64,000 nt of DNA, taken from NCBI RefSeq assembly GCF_001645685.2, contig NZ_CP017080.1, positions 2,284,001-2,348,000 on the forward strand, in the 5' to 3' direction. This document shows, one piece after another, positions 8,883 to 17,098 of the stretch. Under the pieces are notes generated by a model. That model was not told the origin of the DNA. It searched no databases and worked only from the letters and a program-made list of their open reading frames with translations. The position numbers and the translations under genes are program-made. How positions within the stretch are numbered: the stretch's first letter is position 1; every line of letters begins with the position of its first letter. Source of the DNA: Peribacillus muralis. Its GTDB lineage: Bacteria; Bacillota; Bacilli; Bacillales; DSM-1321.

Positions 8883-9908
8883 GTGCCGAAAAAGACAATG
8901 CAACAAAATGCAAGGGTTGGGGGAGGTTCCCAACCCTTGCTTTATAACCACAACAAGATATGGACAAAACCTTTTATATTAGCGATTCTAATTGTTATTA
9001 TTTTAGGCTTTGTATCACTATTCACTGGAGTTTATGATATACGCGGACAAGAGGATGGAATGGATATGTTTTTCATAACTCGTGTTCCAAGAACAGCTGC
9101 ACTGATGCTTACGGGTGCTGCGATGTCAATGGCCGGACTCGTAATGCAACTTATTACACAGAATCGTCTGGTTGAACCTACCACAACAGGGACGATTGAA
9201 TGGTCAGGTTTGGGACTTCTTCTTGTTTATTTATTATTTCCTGCACCCACTTTAGTTTTAAGAATGACGGGTGCAATCATTTTTTCTTTTATAGGAACGA
9301 TGATTTTCTTTTTATTTTTAAGAAGAGTAAAACTTCGTTCGTCTTTGATCGTCCCAATCATTGGATTAATGCTTGGAGCAGTCATTTCTGCCATTTCCAC
9401 TTTTATTGGACTCGTTTTTCAAGTGACGCAAAATATTGAAACGTGGTTTGTAGGTTCTTTTGCACCAGTTCAAATTGGAAGATATGAATATTTATGGCTA
9501 ATAGTTGTCGTTACTTTTCTTATTTTCATTTATGCTAATAGATTGACTTTGGCTGGGCTAGGGGAAGATGTCGCAACAAGTCTTGGAGTGAATTACAATA
9601 GGATCGTTCTTTTTGGTACTGGTCTTATTTCTTTGGCAGTTGGAATTGTTGCAGCTGTTATTGGAAACTTACCTTTTTTAGGTTTAATTGTACCCAATAT
9701 TGTTTCCATGTTTAGAGGTGATGATCTCAGGGGGAATTTGCCGTGGGTATGTGTGATCGGAATGGGTACTATAACTGTTTGTGACATTATTTCTCGAACA
9801 ATTATCATGCCTTTTGAAGTACCTGTTTCCTTAATACTTGGAACCGTGGGGGCAGTCATATTTATTATTATTTTATTGAAAAAAAGAAAACAAGGGGGGC
9901 TTAGATGA
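8883..9908 (+). CDS. Iron-siderophore ABC permease subunit 1 (YclN-like)
   Basis: A 341-residue FecCD-family permease with about nine membrane helices and the family's RTAALMLTGAAMSMAGLVMQ and GNLPFLGLIVPNIV segments; the latter contains the loop that contacts the ATPase. GTG 8883 follows AAAGGAG. The first 18 codons hold a perfect 12-bp hairpin (8910-8940) whose loop contains GGAGG, and an in-frame TTG at 8937 could be a second start, giving a 323-residue protein closer to YclN in length. It overlaps the next gene by 4 bp (ATGA). Confidence 0.85.
   Translation: MPKKTMQQNARVGGGSQPLLYNHNKIWTKPFILAILIVIILGFVSLFTGVYDIRGQEDGMDMFFITRVPRTAALMLTGAAMSMAGLVMQLITQNRLVEPTTTGTIEWSGLGLLLVYLLFPAPTLVLRMTGAIIFSFIGTMIFFLFLRRVKLRSSLIVPIIGLMLGAVISAISTFIGLVFQVTQNIETWFVGSFAPVQIGRYEYLWLIVVVTFLIFIYANRLTLAGLGEDVATSLGVNYNRIVLFGTGLISLAVGIVAAVIGNLPFLGLIVPNIVSMFRGDDLRGNLPWVCVIGMGTITVCDIISRTIIMPFEVPVSLILGTVGAVIFIIILLKKRKQGGLR
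8910..8940 (+). promoter_or_regulatory. Hairpin with a Shine-Dalgarno-like loop between lipoprotein and permease
   Basis: GCAAGGGTTGGG (8910-8921) and CCCAACCCTTGC (8929-8940) pair over 12 bp. The 7-nt loop is GGAGGTT, and TTG 8937 lies in the 3' arm 10 bp after the loop's GGAGG. No T-run follows. It may stabilise the upstream mRNA or gate translation of the permease. Confidence 0.5.
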
Positions 9909-10972
9909 AGATGAATGCAATAGAATATAATAAAGCAAATGTCGAAATCGCTTCAAGCCCTCCTAATAAAAATAGATCGGCCAGAGCTTTTCGTTCTAAG
10001 AAAGAAGAAAGACGTTATTGGATTTTGCTGATAACATTGATTGCTTTGGGCGCCCTTTCTTCATATGGACTCCTGGTTTATAACAATCCAGTTCCAATGG
10101 ACTCACCTTCATTTATCCCAGTTGTTAGAAGAAGGATAGAAGCTCTTGTTGCCATGATCATCGTTGCGGTTTGTCAGAGTTTGTCGACCGTTGCTTTCCA
10201 ATCAATTACGAATAATAGGATTATAACGCCTTCACTTTTAGGTTTTGAATCCCTTTACTCAACCATTCATACGAGTACAATATTTTTCTTTGGTGCTAGT
10301 GCATTTATAAGTTTTAGTGGTCCTGAAGCATTTGGAATTCAAGTGATTGCGATGGTCGTGATGTGTTTGATACTTTATGGCTGGTTGCTTTCAGGAAAGT
10401 ATGGAAATTTACAACTTATGCTATTAGTTGGAATCATTATTGGAACCGGGCTGGGCTCTGTGTCATCTTTTATGAGAAGACTTCTTGCGCCGTCAGAGTT
10501 TGATATTTTACAGGCAAGAATGTTTGGTTCTGTCAATAATGCCGATTCTGCATATTTTCCTATTGTTATTCCGATTGTAATCATTGTAGCTTTACTTCTT
10601 CTTGCTAATGCTAAGAAATTAAACGTATTGTCACTTGGAAAGGATGTCGCTACTTCTTTTGGAATTAAACATCAAGTTAGCGTAATTTATACTCTTATAT
10701 TAGTATCCGTTTTGATGGCAATTTCAACGGCTTTGGTTGGCCCACTTACTTTCTTTGGGTTTTTAGTTGCAATATTGAGTTATCAAGCGGCGCAAACTTA
10801 TGACCACAGATATATTTTTCCAATGGCTCTAGCTATAGGGTTTTTGATCATAACGAGTGCTTACTTTTTTATGTATCATATATTTCATGCTCAAGGTGTC
10901 GTTTCAGTTATTATTGAATTGTTTGGTGGATTGATATTTTTAATTGTAATTTTAAGGAAGAGGGCTTTATGA
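9905..10972 (+). CDS. Iron-siderophore ABC permease subunit 2 (YclO-like)
   Basis: A 355-residue FecCD-type permease, translationally coupled to its neighbours on both sides by 4-bp overlaps. A long hydrophilic N-terminus (residues 1-38) precedes the first helix. Conserved features include RRRIEALVAMIIVAVCQ, the LSLGKDVATSFG motif and STALVGPLTFFGFLVA, the segment equivalent to the ATPase-coupling region. With the first permease it forms the heterodimeric membrane channel for the ferric siderophore. Confidence 0.85.
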   Translation: MKMNAIEYNKANVEIASSPPNKNRSARAFRSKKEERRYWILLITLIALGALSSYGLLVYNNPVPMDSPSFIPVVRRRIEALVAMIIVAVCQSLSTVAFQSITNNRIITPSLLGFESLYSTIHTSTIFFFGASAFISFSGPEAFGIQVIAMVVMCLILYGWLLSGKYGNLQLMLLVGIIIGTGLGSVSSFMRRLLAPSEFDILQARMFGSVNNADSAYFPIVIPIVIIVALLLLANAKKLNVLSLGKDVATSFGIKHQVSVIYTLILVSVLMAISTALVGPLTFFGFLVAILSYQAAQTYDHRYIFPMALAIGFLIITSAYFFMYHIFHAQGVVSVIIELFGGLIFLIVILRKRAL

Positions 10973-11721
10973 TAAAGATTGATAATGCTAGAAAGCTGTA
11001 TACTGATAAGGTAAAAATAGGACCTTTGAATATTGAAATACCAAAAGCTGGTCTTACTTCTTTAATTGGACCAAATGGTGCTGGGAAGTCTACAACACTT
11101 TTGATGATTGGAAGGCTTTTGGATATGGATGAAGGTCAAATTCAGGTGGCTAATATGGATGTTTCTGGATCTAAATCAAAAGAATTAGCAAAAATTTTGA
11201 CCATTTTGCGACAAGAAAATCATTTTGTAACGAGGCTTACGATTAGACAACTAGTTGGATTTGGACGTTTTCCTTATTCAAAGGGAAGATTAACTAAAGA
11301 GGATGAGGCCATTATTTCTAAGTATATTGATTTTTTAGACTTGACTGATCTAGAAAATAGATATTTAGATGAGCTTTCTGGTGGTCAAAGGCAAAGGGCA
11401 TATGTAGCAATGGTTTTATGCCAAGAGACAGAATATGTACTTTTGGACGAGCCTCTCAACAATCTTGATGTTGCTCGTTCTGTTCAAATGATGGAGCATT
11501 TGAGGCATGCTGCTAATGAATTTGGAAGAACCATTCTGACTGTCATGCATGATATAAATTTTGCAGCCAAATATTCTGACAGAATGTGTGCTATGAAAGA
11601 TGGACAAATTGCCGCTTTTGGAACAGTAGAAGAGATTATGGACCCAGAGGTTTTGACAGATATCTTTGAAACGAAAATAGAAATCATCGATGGGCCTTAT
11701 GGGCCAATAGCGATTTATTAG
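10969..11721 (+). CDS. Iron-siderophore ABC ATPase (YclP-like)
   Basis: A 250-residue cytoplasmic ATPase with Walker A GPNGAGKST (residues 34-42), Q-loop in LRQENHF, signature LSGGQRQRAYVAM, Walker B YVLLDEP and switch histidine in TVMHDINFA. It belongs to the FepC/FhuC group and energises the two permeases. ATGA overlap with the preceding gene shows coupled translation. No clear terminator follows before the recombinase fragments at 11.8 kb. Confidence 0.9.
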   Translation: MIKIDNARKLYTDKVKIGPLNIEIPKAGLTSLIGPNGAGKSTTLLMIGRLLDMDEGQIQVANMDVSGSKSKELAKILTILRQENHFVTRLTIRQLVGFGRFPYSKGRLTKEDEAIISKYIDFLDLTDLENRYLDELSGGQRQRAYVAMVLCQETEYVLLDEPLNNLDVARSVQMMEHLRHAANEFGRTILTVMHDINFAAKYSDRMCAMKDGQIAAFGTVEEIMDPEVLTDIFETKIEIIDGPYGPIAIY

Positions 11722-11813
11722 TTATAAAATTAAATGGAGCATAGAATCACCTCAAAAAACGCTATAAAATATTTAGAGAAGGTATCAAAACGGCAAAAAA
11801 TCAGGAATAACAA

Positions 11814-12305
11814 TTAACAAATCATTAAATATAATATCCAACAGCTTATTTCAATTAAAAATGAATACAAATCTGGGGCAAACCTATTAGGAATTGCTCC
11901 TTTTTTATTCCTCACCGTTAGAAAGTCCTTTCCCTTCATGGAGTTTAATAATGCCTTCACATTCTTCACAGAATAGGTCTTCATGACAGTTTTAGTTTCC
12001 ATCAATAGAGAAACACCTGCCATTGGATTTTCGTTTAGGTAGCCCTGTTCAGAGTCAGTACAGTAAACAAAGAAAGACCGTAGGTTCTTTAATCTTGAAT
12101 TGACAGTATTGGACTTTACATGATTCTGCTGTTCTACAATGAACTTCTTAATATCAACTTTATTGATTTCCTCTAATGAGATATTGCCCACAAATTTAAT
12201 GAATTGCTTGATGTTATGCTTCATCAGATTAACGGTATTATTGCTATAGTTCTTTACTTGAAGTTCCAGTACATATTCGTCTAGTACATTTGATAGCAAC
12301 ATCAT
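11814..12305 (-). pseudogene. Tyrosine recombinase fragment (N-terminal SAM-like domain)
   Basis: A 163-residue frame starting at 12305 shows the core-binding domain of phage-type integrases (NYSNNTVNLMKHNIKQFIKF, SRLKNLRSFFVYC, NPMAGV). After about residue 130 the sequence loses family character and stops; the catalytic R-H-R-Y domain is missing. The start overlaps the end of the next recombinase fragment, as in modules that encode two or three tandem recombinases (Tn554-like or RIT-like). It is not a working enzyme. Confidence 0.7.
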
Positions 12306-12621
12306 TACAGCCCCTTTAATGGAGAAGTAATATTATGCTGTCTCTTAACGTCCATGTTTGTCATTTGAATGTATTTCCTAGTCATTGACAAGTCTGAATA
12401 CCCCAATATCTTCTGCAAGCTAAAAGGGTAGCCACCGTTCATGATGTACAGCAATGCACCTGTATGTCTCAGGATATGAGGTCGAACAGCTTTCTTTACT
12501 CCTGCTATATCTGCTACTTCATGTAATCGAGTTCTCCAAGTGTATGAAGTGATTTCCCTACCGTCATATGTAAGGAACAAAGTTTCCTCTCCACTTATGT
12601 AAAAGGAATAGAGAACACGAG
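12305..12621 (-). pseudogene. Tyrosine recombinase fragment (C-terminal catalytic domain)
   Basis: The frame carries HILRHTGALLYI (H-x-x-R box), LQKILGYSDLSMTRKYIQM with the nucleophilic tyrosine, and a normal C-terminus, so it is the catalytic end of an integrase. Upstream the frame is open only to about 12621, where an in-frame TAA occurs, so the N-terminal domain and first catalytic arginine are lost. Its stop overlaps the start of the following fragment. Confidence 0.75.
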
Positions 12622-12672
12622 GTTAATCGAAAAAGGTATGAACAGCCCTCTTACTACTATATAAAAATTATC

Positions 12673-12690
12673 GCCCAAGGGCTTTTTTAA
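12673..12690 (+). terminator. Small hairpin with T-run
   Basis: GCCC-AA-GGGC followed by TTTTTT. Its very short loop makes function uncertain. Confidence 0.4.
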
Positions 12691-12827
12691 TTAGATAAAC
12701 GATAAGAATCCCTAATCCATGAAGGAAAGGTTTTTTTATTGTCCAACAAACTTCTTAATACCCAACATTTCATGATTGACTATGTTAAAGTGTAAATAAA
12801 TAACAAATGGGGGATGTGGCTTTAAAA

Positions 12828-14117
12828 ATGAGTAATGAAATAAATATTTTGCAGTTTAACGAATACATAGACAAAAACAAAAGTGTTTTTTTATGCGGTA
12901 ACGGATTTAGCATGAATTTTGATACTGACTTTGGACGTATTTATGATAAATTATTATCCTCTCATAAAAATGTAATTTACAATTCATCTTATGGAGTAAA
13001 GGCAAATAAAAATTTCACTCGCAAATGTATGGAAAACTTTCAAAGTGTTAAAAAGTTCCTGCGTAACATTTCTGAGGATTACTTGTATGGGATTTTTAAT
13101 GATGCCTTAATTTTTGCTGAATCAATAATAGAAAATAAAAAGTTGATTGAAGTACTTTGGGAAGAAAAGTTAATTACAAAGCTAGGTTTTGGACTTAGCC
13201 AAATTGATATATTATATCAAATCTGTGAGGTTGGTAAAAATAAAGGTATTACTTATGTAAACATTGAACATTGGACTATTCTTATATACTTTTATTTTGC
13301 AATTAAAAAATTGAACCTGAATTACTATGAATTTCCTTCTAATAACTCCTTTATTACTGTTCTGAAAGTCGGAAACAAAAGCCCAATAAAACTATTGCCA
13401 CAAGAACAACAAATCTATGAAGAAGTTACTTTTAATGGATTCACAACCTATTATCGGTTTTTGTTTTCCATAGCCATATTTTCAAATGGGAAAGCGTTGG
13501 ATATGAGTATGCTATCAAATATCAATAACCTTGATATGGAAAGTATAAAGAATTTTTTAAATAAATTCGACTTGCTGCTTTCACTTAATTACGACAAAAT
13601 AATGGAAAATATAGTGGGTGACCGTGTGGAACATTTCCATGGGGAATTTGTTAAGAATAAGACAGAATATGTTTCTTCTCAAAGTTTAGGTTTAAATTAC
13701 GAAAACGGTTATGTTAGCTTCTCGGATATTTTAATTGGTGATTTCTTTATATTTAAAGCTTTTTTACCAGTTGTAAATAATTTTAGTAAGAATCCTTATA
13801 ACAAAAAAGTACCCCATTTTTCCGATATAATGGATACTTTAATAAAAGATAATTCAATAAATAATATTGTTATCTTTGGTATGAATATAGAGAATGACCA
13901 ACATGTTTTGAGAAATATAATGTTAGCATTTTACTTTTCTCAACAAATTAATCCTCAAATTATATATTGTTATTTCACCCCAGAAGAAAAGAGAGATTTT
14001 GAAGAACAATTTGAAGCGGTTATAACATTTAGCCCAGAAGTAAATAAATATGTAAAAAATATAAATGTTAGTTATATAAAAACACAAGAAGTATTGAAAG
14101 AATACTTTCAAAAGTAA
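12828..14117 (+). CDS. SIR2/AbiH-like putative phage-defence protein
   Basis: About 429 residues, very AT-rich. ATG 12828 is preferred because GGGGGA lies upstream, though 13 bp away; ATG 12807 is also in frame. An N-terminal VFLCGNGFSMNFD resembles the nucleotide-binding G(N/A)GxS loop of SIR2, AbiH and DUF4917 proteins. A central LSLNYDKIMENIVGD followed by VEHFHGEF matches their N-Y-D and H-G elements, and the C-terminal NIVIFGMNIENDQHVL matches the GxSxxxxD-type end. Such proteins are NAD-consuming or abortive-infection effectors. The family placement is by motif only. It stands alone beside recombinase fragments and an IS, consistent with horizontal gain. Confidence 0.5.
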   Translation: MSNEINILQFNEYIDKNKSVFLCGNGFSMNFDTDFGRIYDKLLSSHKNVIYNSSYGVKANKNFTRKCMENFQSVKKFLRNISEDYLYGIFNDALIFAESIIENKKLIEVLWEEKLITKLGFGLSQIDILYQICEVGKNKGITYVNIEHWTILIYFYFAIKKLNLNYYEFPSNNSFITVLKVGNKSPIKLLPQEQQIYEEVTFNGFTTYYRFLFSIAIFSNGKALDMSMLSNINNLDMESIKNFLNKFDLLLSLNYDKIMENIVGDRVEHFHGEFVKNKTEYVSSQSLGLNYENGYVSFSDILIGDFFIFKAFLPVVNNFSKNPYNKKVPHFSDIMDTLIKDNSINNIVIFGMNIENDQHVLRNIMLAFYFSQQINPQIIYCYFTPEEKRDFEEQFEAVITFSPEVNKYVKNINVSYIKTQEVLKEYFQK

Positions 14118-14245
14118 CTTTTAAGCAGGTCTTTTTAAATAGGAAATTGATTTATATTGCTATATAATTATCTAGAAAGAGGGGGGATAAATAGGGAAAT
14201 GGTATGTCAACATTAAACCAAACAATTTTTTCAAGGGTTAATTTT

Positions 14246-14998
14246 TTATATTCTAGAGGGAGCTCCATGAATTCGTAGCTTATTAAATCAGTTCACATAG
14301 TCTCCAAATTCGAGAGTTAGCTGGGATAAGTTCGGAAATGTTTTTTTATTGGCGAGCTCAGTCTTAATGATTTTAAAGGTCGCTTCCGCGACAGCATTAT
14401 CATATGGTCAACCTTTCATACTAAGTGAACGACCAATTTTAAAAGTGGCTAATGTTTCATCAATTAGCTTGTTTTTAAATTCATTCCCTCGATCTGTATG
14501 GAAGAGCTGAATATCATGAAGGTTTCCTTTGATGGATGCAAAGGCGCGTGCCACAAGCTGGGAGACCTTATTAGGTCCTGTACTGAAGCCAATAATTTCA
14601 CGATTAAAGAGATCGACAAAGACACATATGTAATGCCATTTATTTTTGACTTTGACATATGTTAAGTCGCTGACCACTACTTTCTTCTCTTCTTCTTGAT
14701 GAAATTCCCGATTTAATTTGTTAGCCAGGATTGATTCGTTACATGAGGATTGTTGCGGTTTGTATTGGGCGACTGTATAGGATGATACAAGCCCTTGTTC
14801 TTTCATAATCCGGCCAATCCGGCGTCTGGAGACCGTTAGGTCGAGCTTCATTAACTCTACTTTAATCTTACGTGTTCCGTATACCTTACGGTTCTTTTCA
14901 AATATATTTATATTAGCGTTTGTGATATCATTTTCTGAGTTTCGTTCCTTTGATTCGTAGTAATAGGTGCTCCGCGATAGTTCCAGGACGTTACACAT
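14246..14998 (-). pseudogene. IS3-family transposase orfB with two nonsense codons
   Basis: The frame shows the HTH_21 and rve integrase core: SRRRIGRIMKEQGL, VVVSDLTYVKVKNKWHYICVF (first Asp), HTDRGNEF (second Asp) and, after a TGA at 14410, PYDNAVAEATFK with the catalytic Glu. That TGA replaces the cysteine codon usual in GCPYDN; a second TGA at 14290 replaces Trp in YVNWFNK. The reading frame otherwise stays intact to a TAA at 14246. Upstream codons (VIKRNKDKYSVSA) continue the similarity to about 15059, as in normal orfAB frameshift fusions. Confidence 0.8.
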
Positions 14999-15039
14999 GG
15001 CTGATACCGAGTATTTGTCTTTGTTTCGCTTAATAACAT

Positions 15040-15324
15040 TTACTTTCGTCCTAGTATCAGCGCTGCTTGCTTTAAAATATCATTCTCCATCTGTAACTGC
15101 TTCAATTCTTTTCGTAGTTTATTAAGCTCCTTTTCCTCGGGAGAACGGTTATCTTTCTCCTTAAAGGAACCTGTGTTTTCACTCTGTTGAATCCACCGAT
15201 CTAAAGAAGAAGGAGTTAGTTCATATTCTTCAATAAGAGCCTTTCGTGTTTTTCCGCTTTAATAGAGTTGAATCATCTGTTCTTTAAATTCGGAAGTGAA
15301 TGTACGGCGTTCTCTTTTCGTCAT
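15040..15324 (-). pseudogene. IS3-family orfA with nonsense codon
   Basis: ATG 15324 opens MTKRERRTFTSEFKEQMIQLY, then TAA at 15261 where relatives have Gln, then SGKTRKALIEEYELTPSSLD and a leucine-zipper region (LRKELKQLQMENDILKQAAL). This is the HTH_Tnp_1 protein of IS3-family elements, 94 codons long apart from the stop. Confidence 0.75.
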
Positions 15325-15565
15325 TTTGAGTGCTCCCTTATCTGTAGTAAGTTAAGTCTAGCTGCCCTTAAACTATCTGTCCATATAAGTGTAGACGATT
15401 CACAGGTTCGCTTGAAATTTTAGATGAGCATTTAAGTAAATTAAAAGAAAAACAAATAGCAGGCTGTAATGAGGAATAATGCTAAGTATTTTTTATGGCA
15501 TTCTAAATATCATTCTTTATCAAAAGTTAAATGAACGTGTTGATAAATTATTTCTAGATCAAGTT

Positions 15566-15591
15566 AAGAGACGTATACCGTCTCTTTTTTT
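15566..15591 (+). terminator. Terminator
   Basis: AGAGACG (15567-15573), loop TATAC, CGTCTCT (15579-15585), then T-run. It would end the gene disrupted by the IS element. Confidence 0.75.
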
Positions 15592-15738
15592 ATTGTTACT
15601 TATTACTCACTGTTATTCCTGAAAAGTGAGAATTAATATCTAAAAAATGAGTAAATAATAACAAATTATTGAAAAATTTATAGTAATATGTAATTATATT
15701 CCTAATAGTGTGTGACTTTAAAAGAGAGGTGTTTTTAT

Positions 15739-16620
15739 TTGGTTAGTATTTATGAAGCCTATTATATGGAAAATAAAAAGAAGGAATTGATTGATATAAA
15801 TAACATAAACTCTGCTGAATATAATAATAAGTATAAAGGTCATCTTTATTGTACAACAATAAATTGTAAAGCTAAACTTTCATATGTTTTTAGAGATAAT
15901 AATAGTGATCATTTTAGGACGTGGAGGGAAAGCCCTCATATAGAAACATGTCTTTATTATTTCGAAAAAACAAGATCTCGTGAAGGAAGAAGAACAGAAG
16001 GACAAGTTATTGGTATAGCAAGTGATGAAAGGATAATAAGGTCTCTCAGAGAAGCGTTTGCATTAGAGATGATGACTGAAGCGGAAAAAGTTAAGAGGTT
16101 GGAAAGAGATAGAGAGAAGAGAAGAACCAAAAGAGAAAGAGACAAAATAAGAGGCAGTAAGGATTCGACACCTGCGCATAGAATAGTATCGAATCCAGAT
16201 GAAATCGATGAAACTACCCACACTGACGGTTTTCGATTATTTAAGAAAAATGCAGATGCATTGAAAGAGGGAGATATAGGACAAACTAGAACAGTTACTG
16301 GAATTTTAAAAGGGGTGAAAATTAATAATAGTACAAATACAGTAATAGTAGTTGAGAAAAATAATATTAAGGTAGATATAAAGTTTGAAGAAGCATTCTT
16401 TGCTGCCAATAACCGTTATATTGGAATGTTTCATTATCTAGAAAGATACTTTAATGACTTCGATAATTTGGTATTCTCAGCCACAGGGGAAGTTAGGTTT
16501 AACAAAGCTACTGGAGGATATGAAATTGTAGTATTTAATAGTGTCGGGTTTTTAATTCACGGAAAAATGTTAGAAAGAATAGCAGCAGATTACTCTATTG
16601 CTGATGATGAATTGGAATAA
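15739..16620 (+). CDS. Unknown protein with N-terminal CoiA-like zinc-finger pattern
   Basis: I place the start at TTG 15739, 8 bp after AGAGAGGTG; the frame is open from GTG 15712. The 293-residue product has GHLYCTTINCKAKLSYV and then a nearby HF and HIETC, a Cys/His arrangement like the zinc-binding front part of CoiA-type proteins. A highly charged helical stretch follows (KVKRLERDREKRRTKRERD). The C-terminal 130 residues look mainly beta-stranded, OB-fold-like (TVTGILKGVKI, ATGEVRFNKATGGYEIVVF). No family name is safe. It lies alone in the accessory island between an IS and a restriction-type gene. Confidence 0.55.
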   Translation: MVSIYEAYYMENKKKELIDINNINSAEYNNKYKGHLYCTTINCKAKLSYVFRDNNSDHFRTWRESPHIETCLYYFEKTRSREGRRTEGQVIGIASDERIIRSLREAFALEMMTEAEKVKRLERDREKRRTKRERDKIRGSKDSTPAHRIVSNPDEIDETTHTDGFRLFKKNADALKEGDIGQTRTVTGILKGVKINNSTNTVIVVEKNNIKVDIKFEEAFFAANNRYIGMFHYLERYFNDFDNLVFSATGEVRFNKATGGYEIVVFNSVGFLIHGKMLERIAADYSIADDELE

Positions 16621-16782
16621 GAAATATAAAATGTAGGTTTTTTTATTAATTAAGAAAAGATCATTTGTTATTTTCATTTTTAACGTAGTTCCTATGTGTT
16701 GTTATAAATGAGCTATTGAGCTACAATGAAAAATATGATTACGGTCTAAGTCGAAAAGTTGACCGTTAAACTGAACGGAAGA

Positions 16783-16868
16783 AGTACAGCGATAGAGTAG
16801 TTCAGCTGGGTAGAGCAACGCCCTTAAGGCGTCAATCGGAAGTTTAAATCTCCCTATGGACGGCACAT
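16783..16868 (+). other. tRNA-like relic
   Basis: TAGTTCAGCTGGGTAGAGCA is a perfect tRNA D-arm, and GGAAG-TTTAAAT-CTCCC is a near-normal T-arm at the right distance. The middle is ACGCC-CTTAA-GGCGT, whose stem leaves only a five-base loop, and the acceptor arms (GATAGAG and TATGGAC) do not pair. I read it as a dead tRNA gene, possibly of phage origin or an attachment-site scar, not a functional tRNA. Confidence 0.5.
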
Positions 16869-16875
16869 TGAAAAG

Positions 16876-16942
16876 AGGTTGATATATTAAGGTTCTCTGA
16901 TTAGAAATAATCAAGAGTGTCCGACGTATATCAACCTTTTTT
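16876..16942 (+). terminator. Long branched hairpin ending in a T-run
   Basis: AGGTTGATATA (16876-16886) pairs with TATATCAACCT (16927-16937) and encloses a second hairpin CTCTGATTA/TAATCAAGAG. A T-run follows. It lies just after the tRNA-like relic. Confidence 0.65.
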
Positions 16943-17098
16943 GTGTTGTTTTTATGTTTTGCCGTCTAACAGAACACCATTATCACACAGGATGATTTTG
17001 GCTTTCCTATACGAATAAGTAGAAGGTGTTATTTTAATAGAACATTTATTGTAAAATAGAACTAATCAAACAGGCAATTTGTTTTAGGGGGAATCAAT

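Larger units (their letters stand above)
14205..15397 (-). mobile_element. IS3-family insertion sequence (IS150-like), inactivated
   Basis: About 1.19 kb. Imperfect terminal inverted repeats: TGTCAACATTAAA at 14205 and, on the other strand from 15397, CGTCTACACTTAT. It encodes orfA and orfB on the minus strand, both with nonsense codons. A 3-bp target duplication is not evident. A short plus-strand frame ending KLKEKQIAGCNEE right after it (about 15406-15480) may be the tail of a gene it interrupted. Confidence 0.75.
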
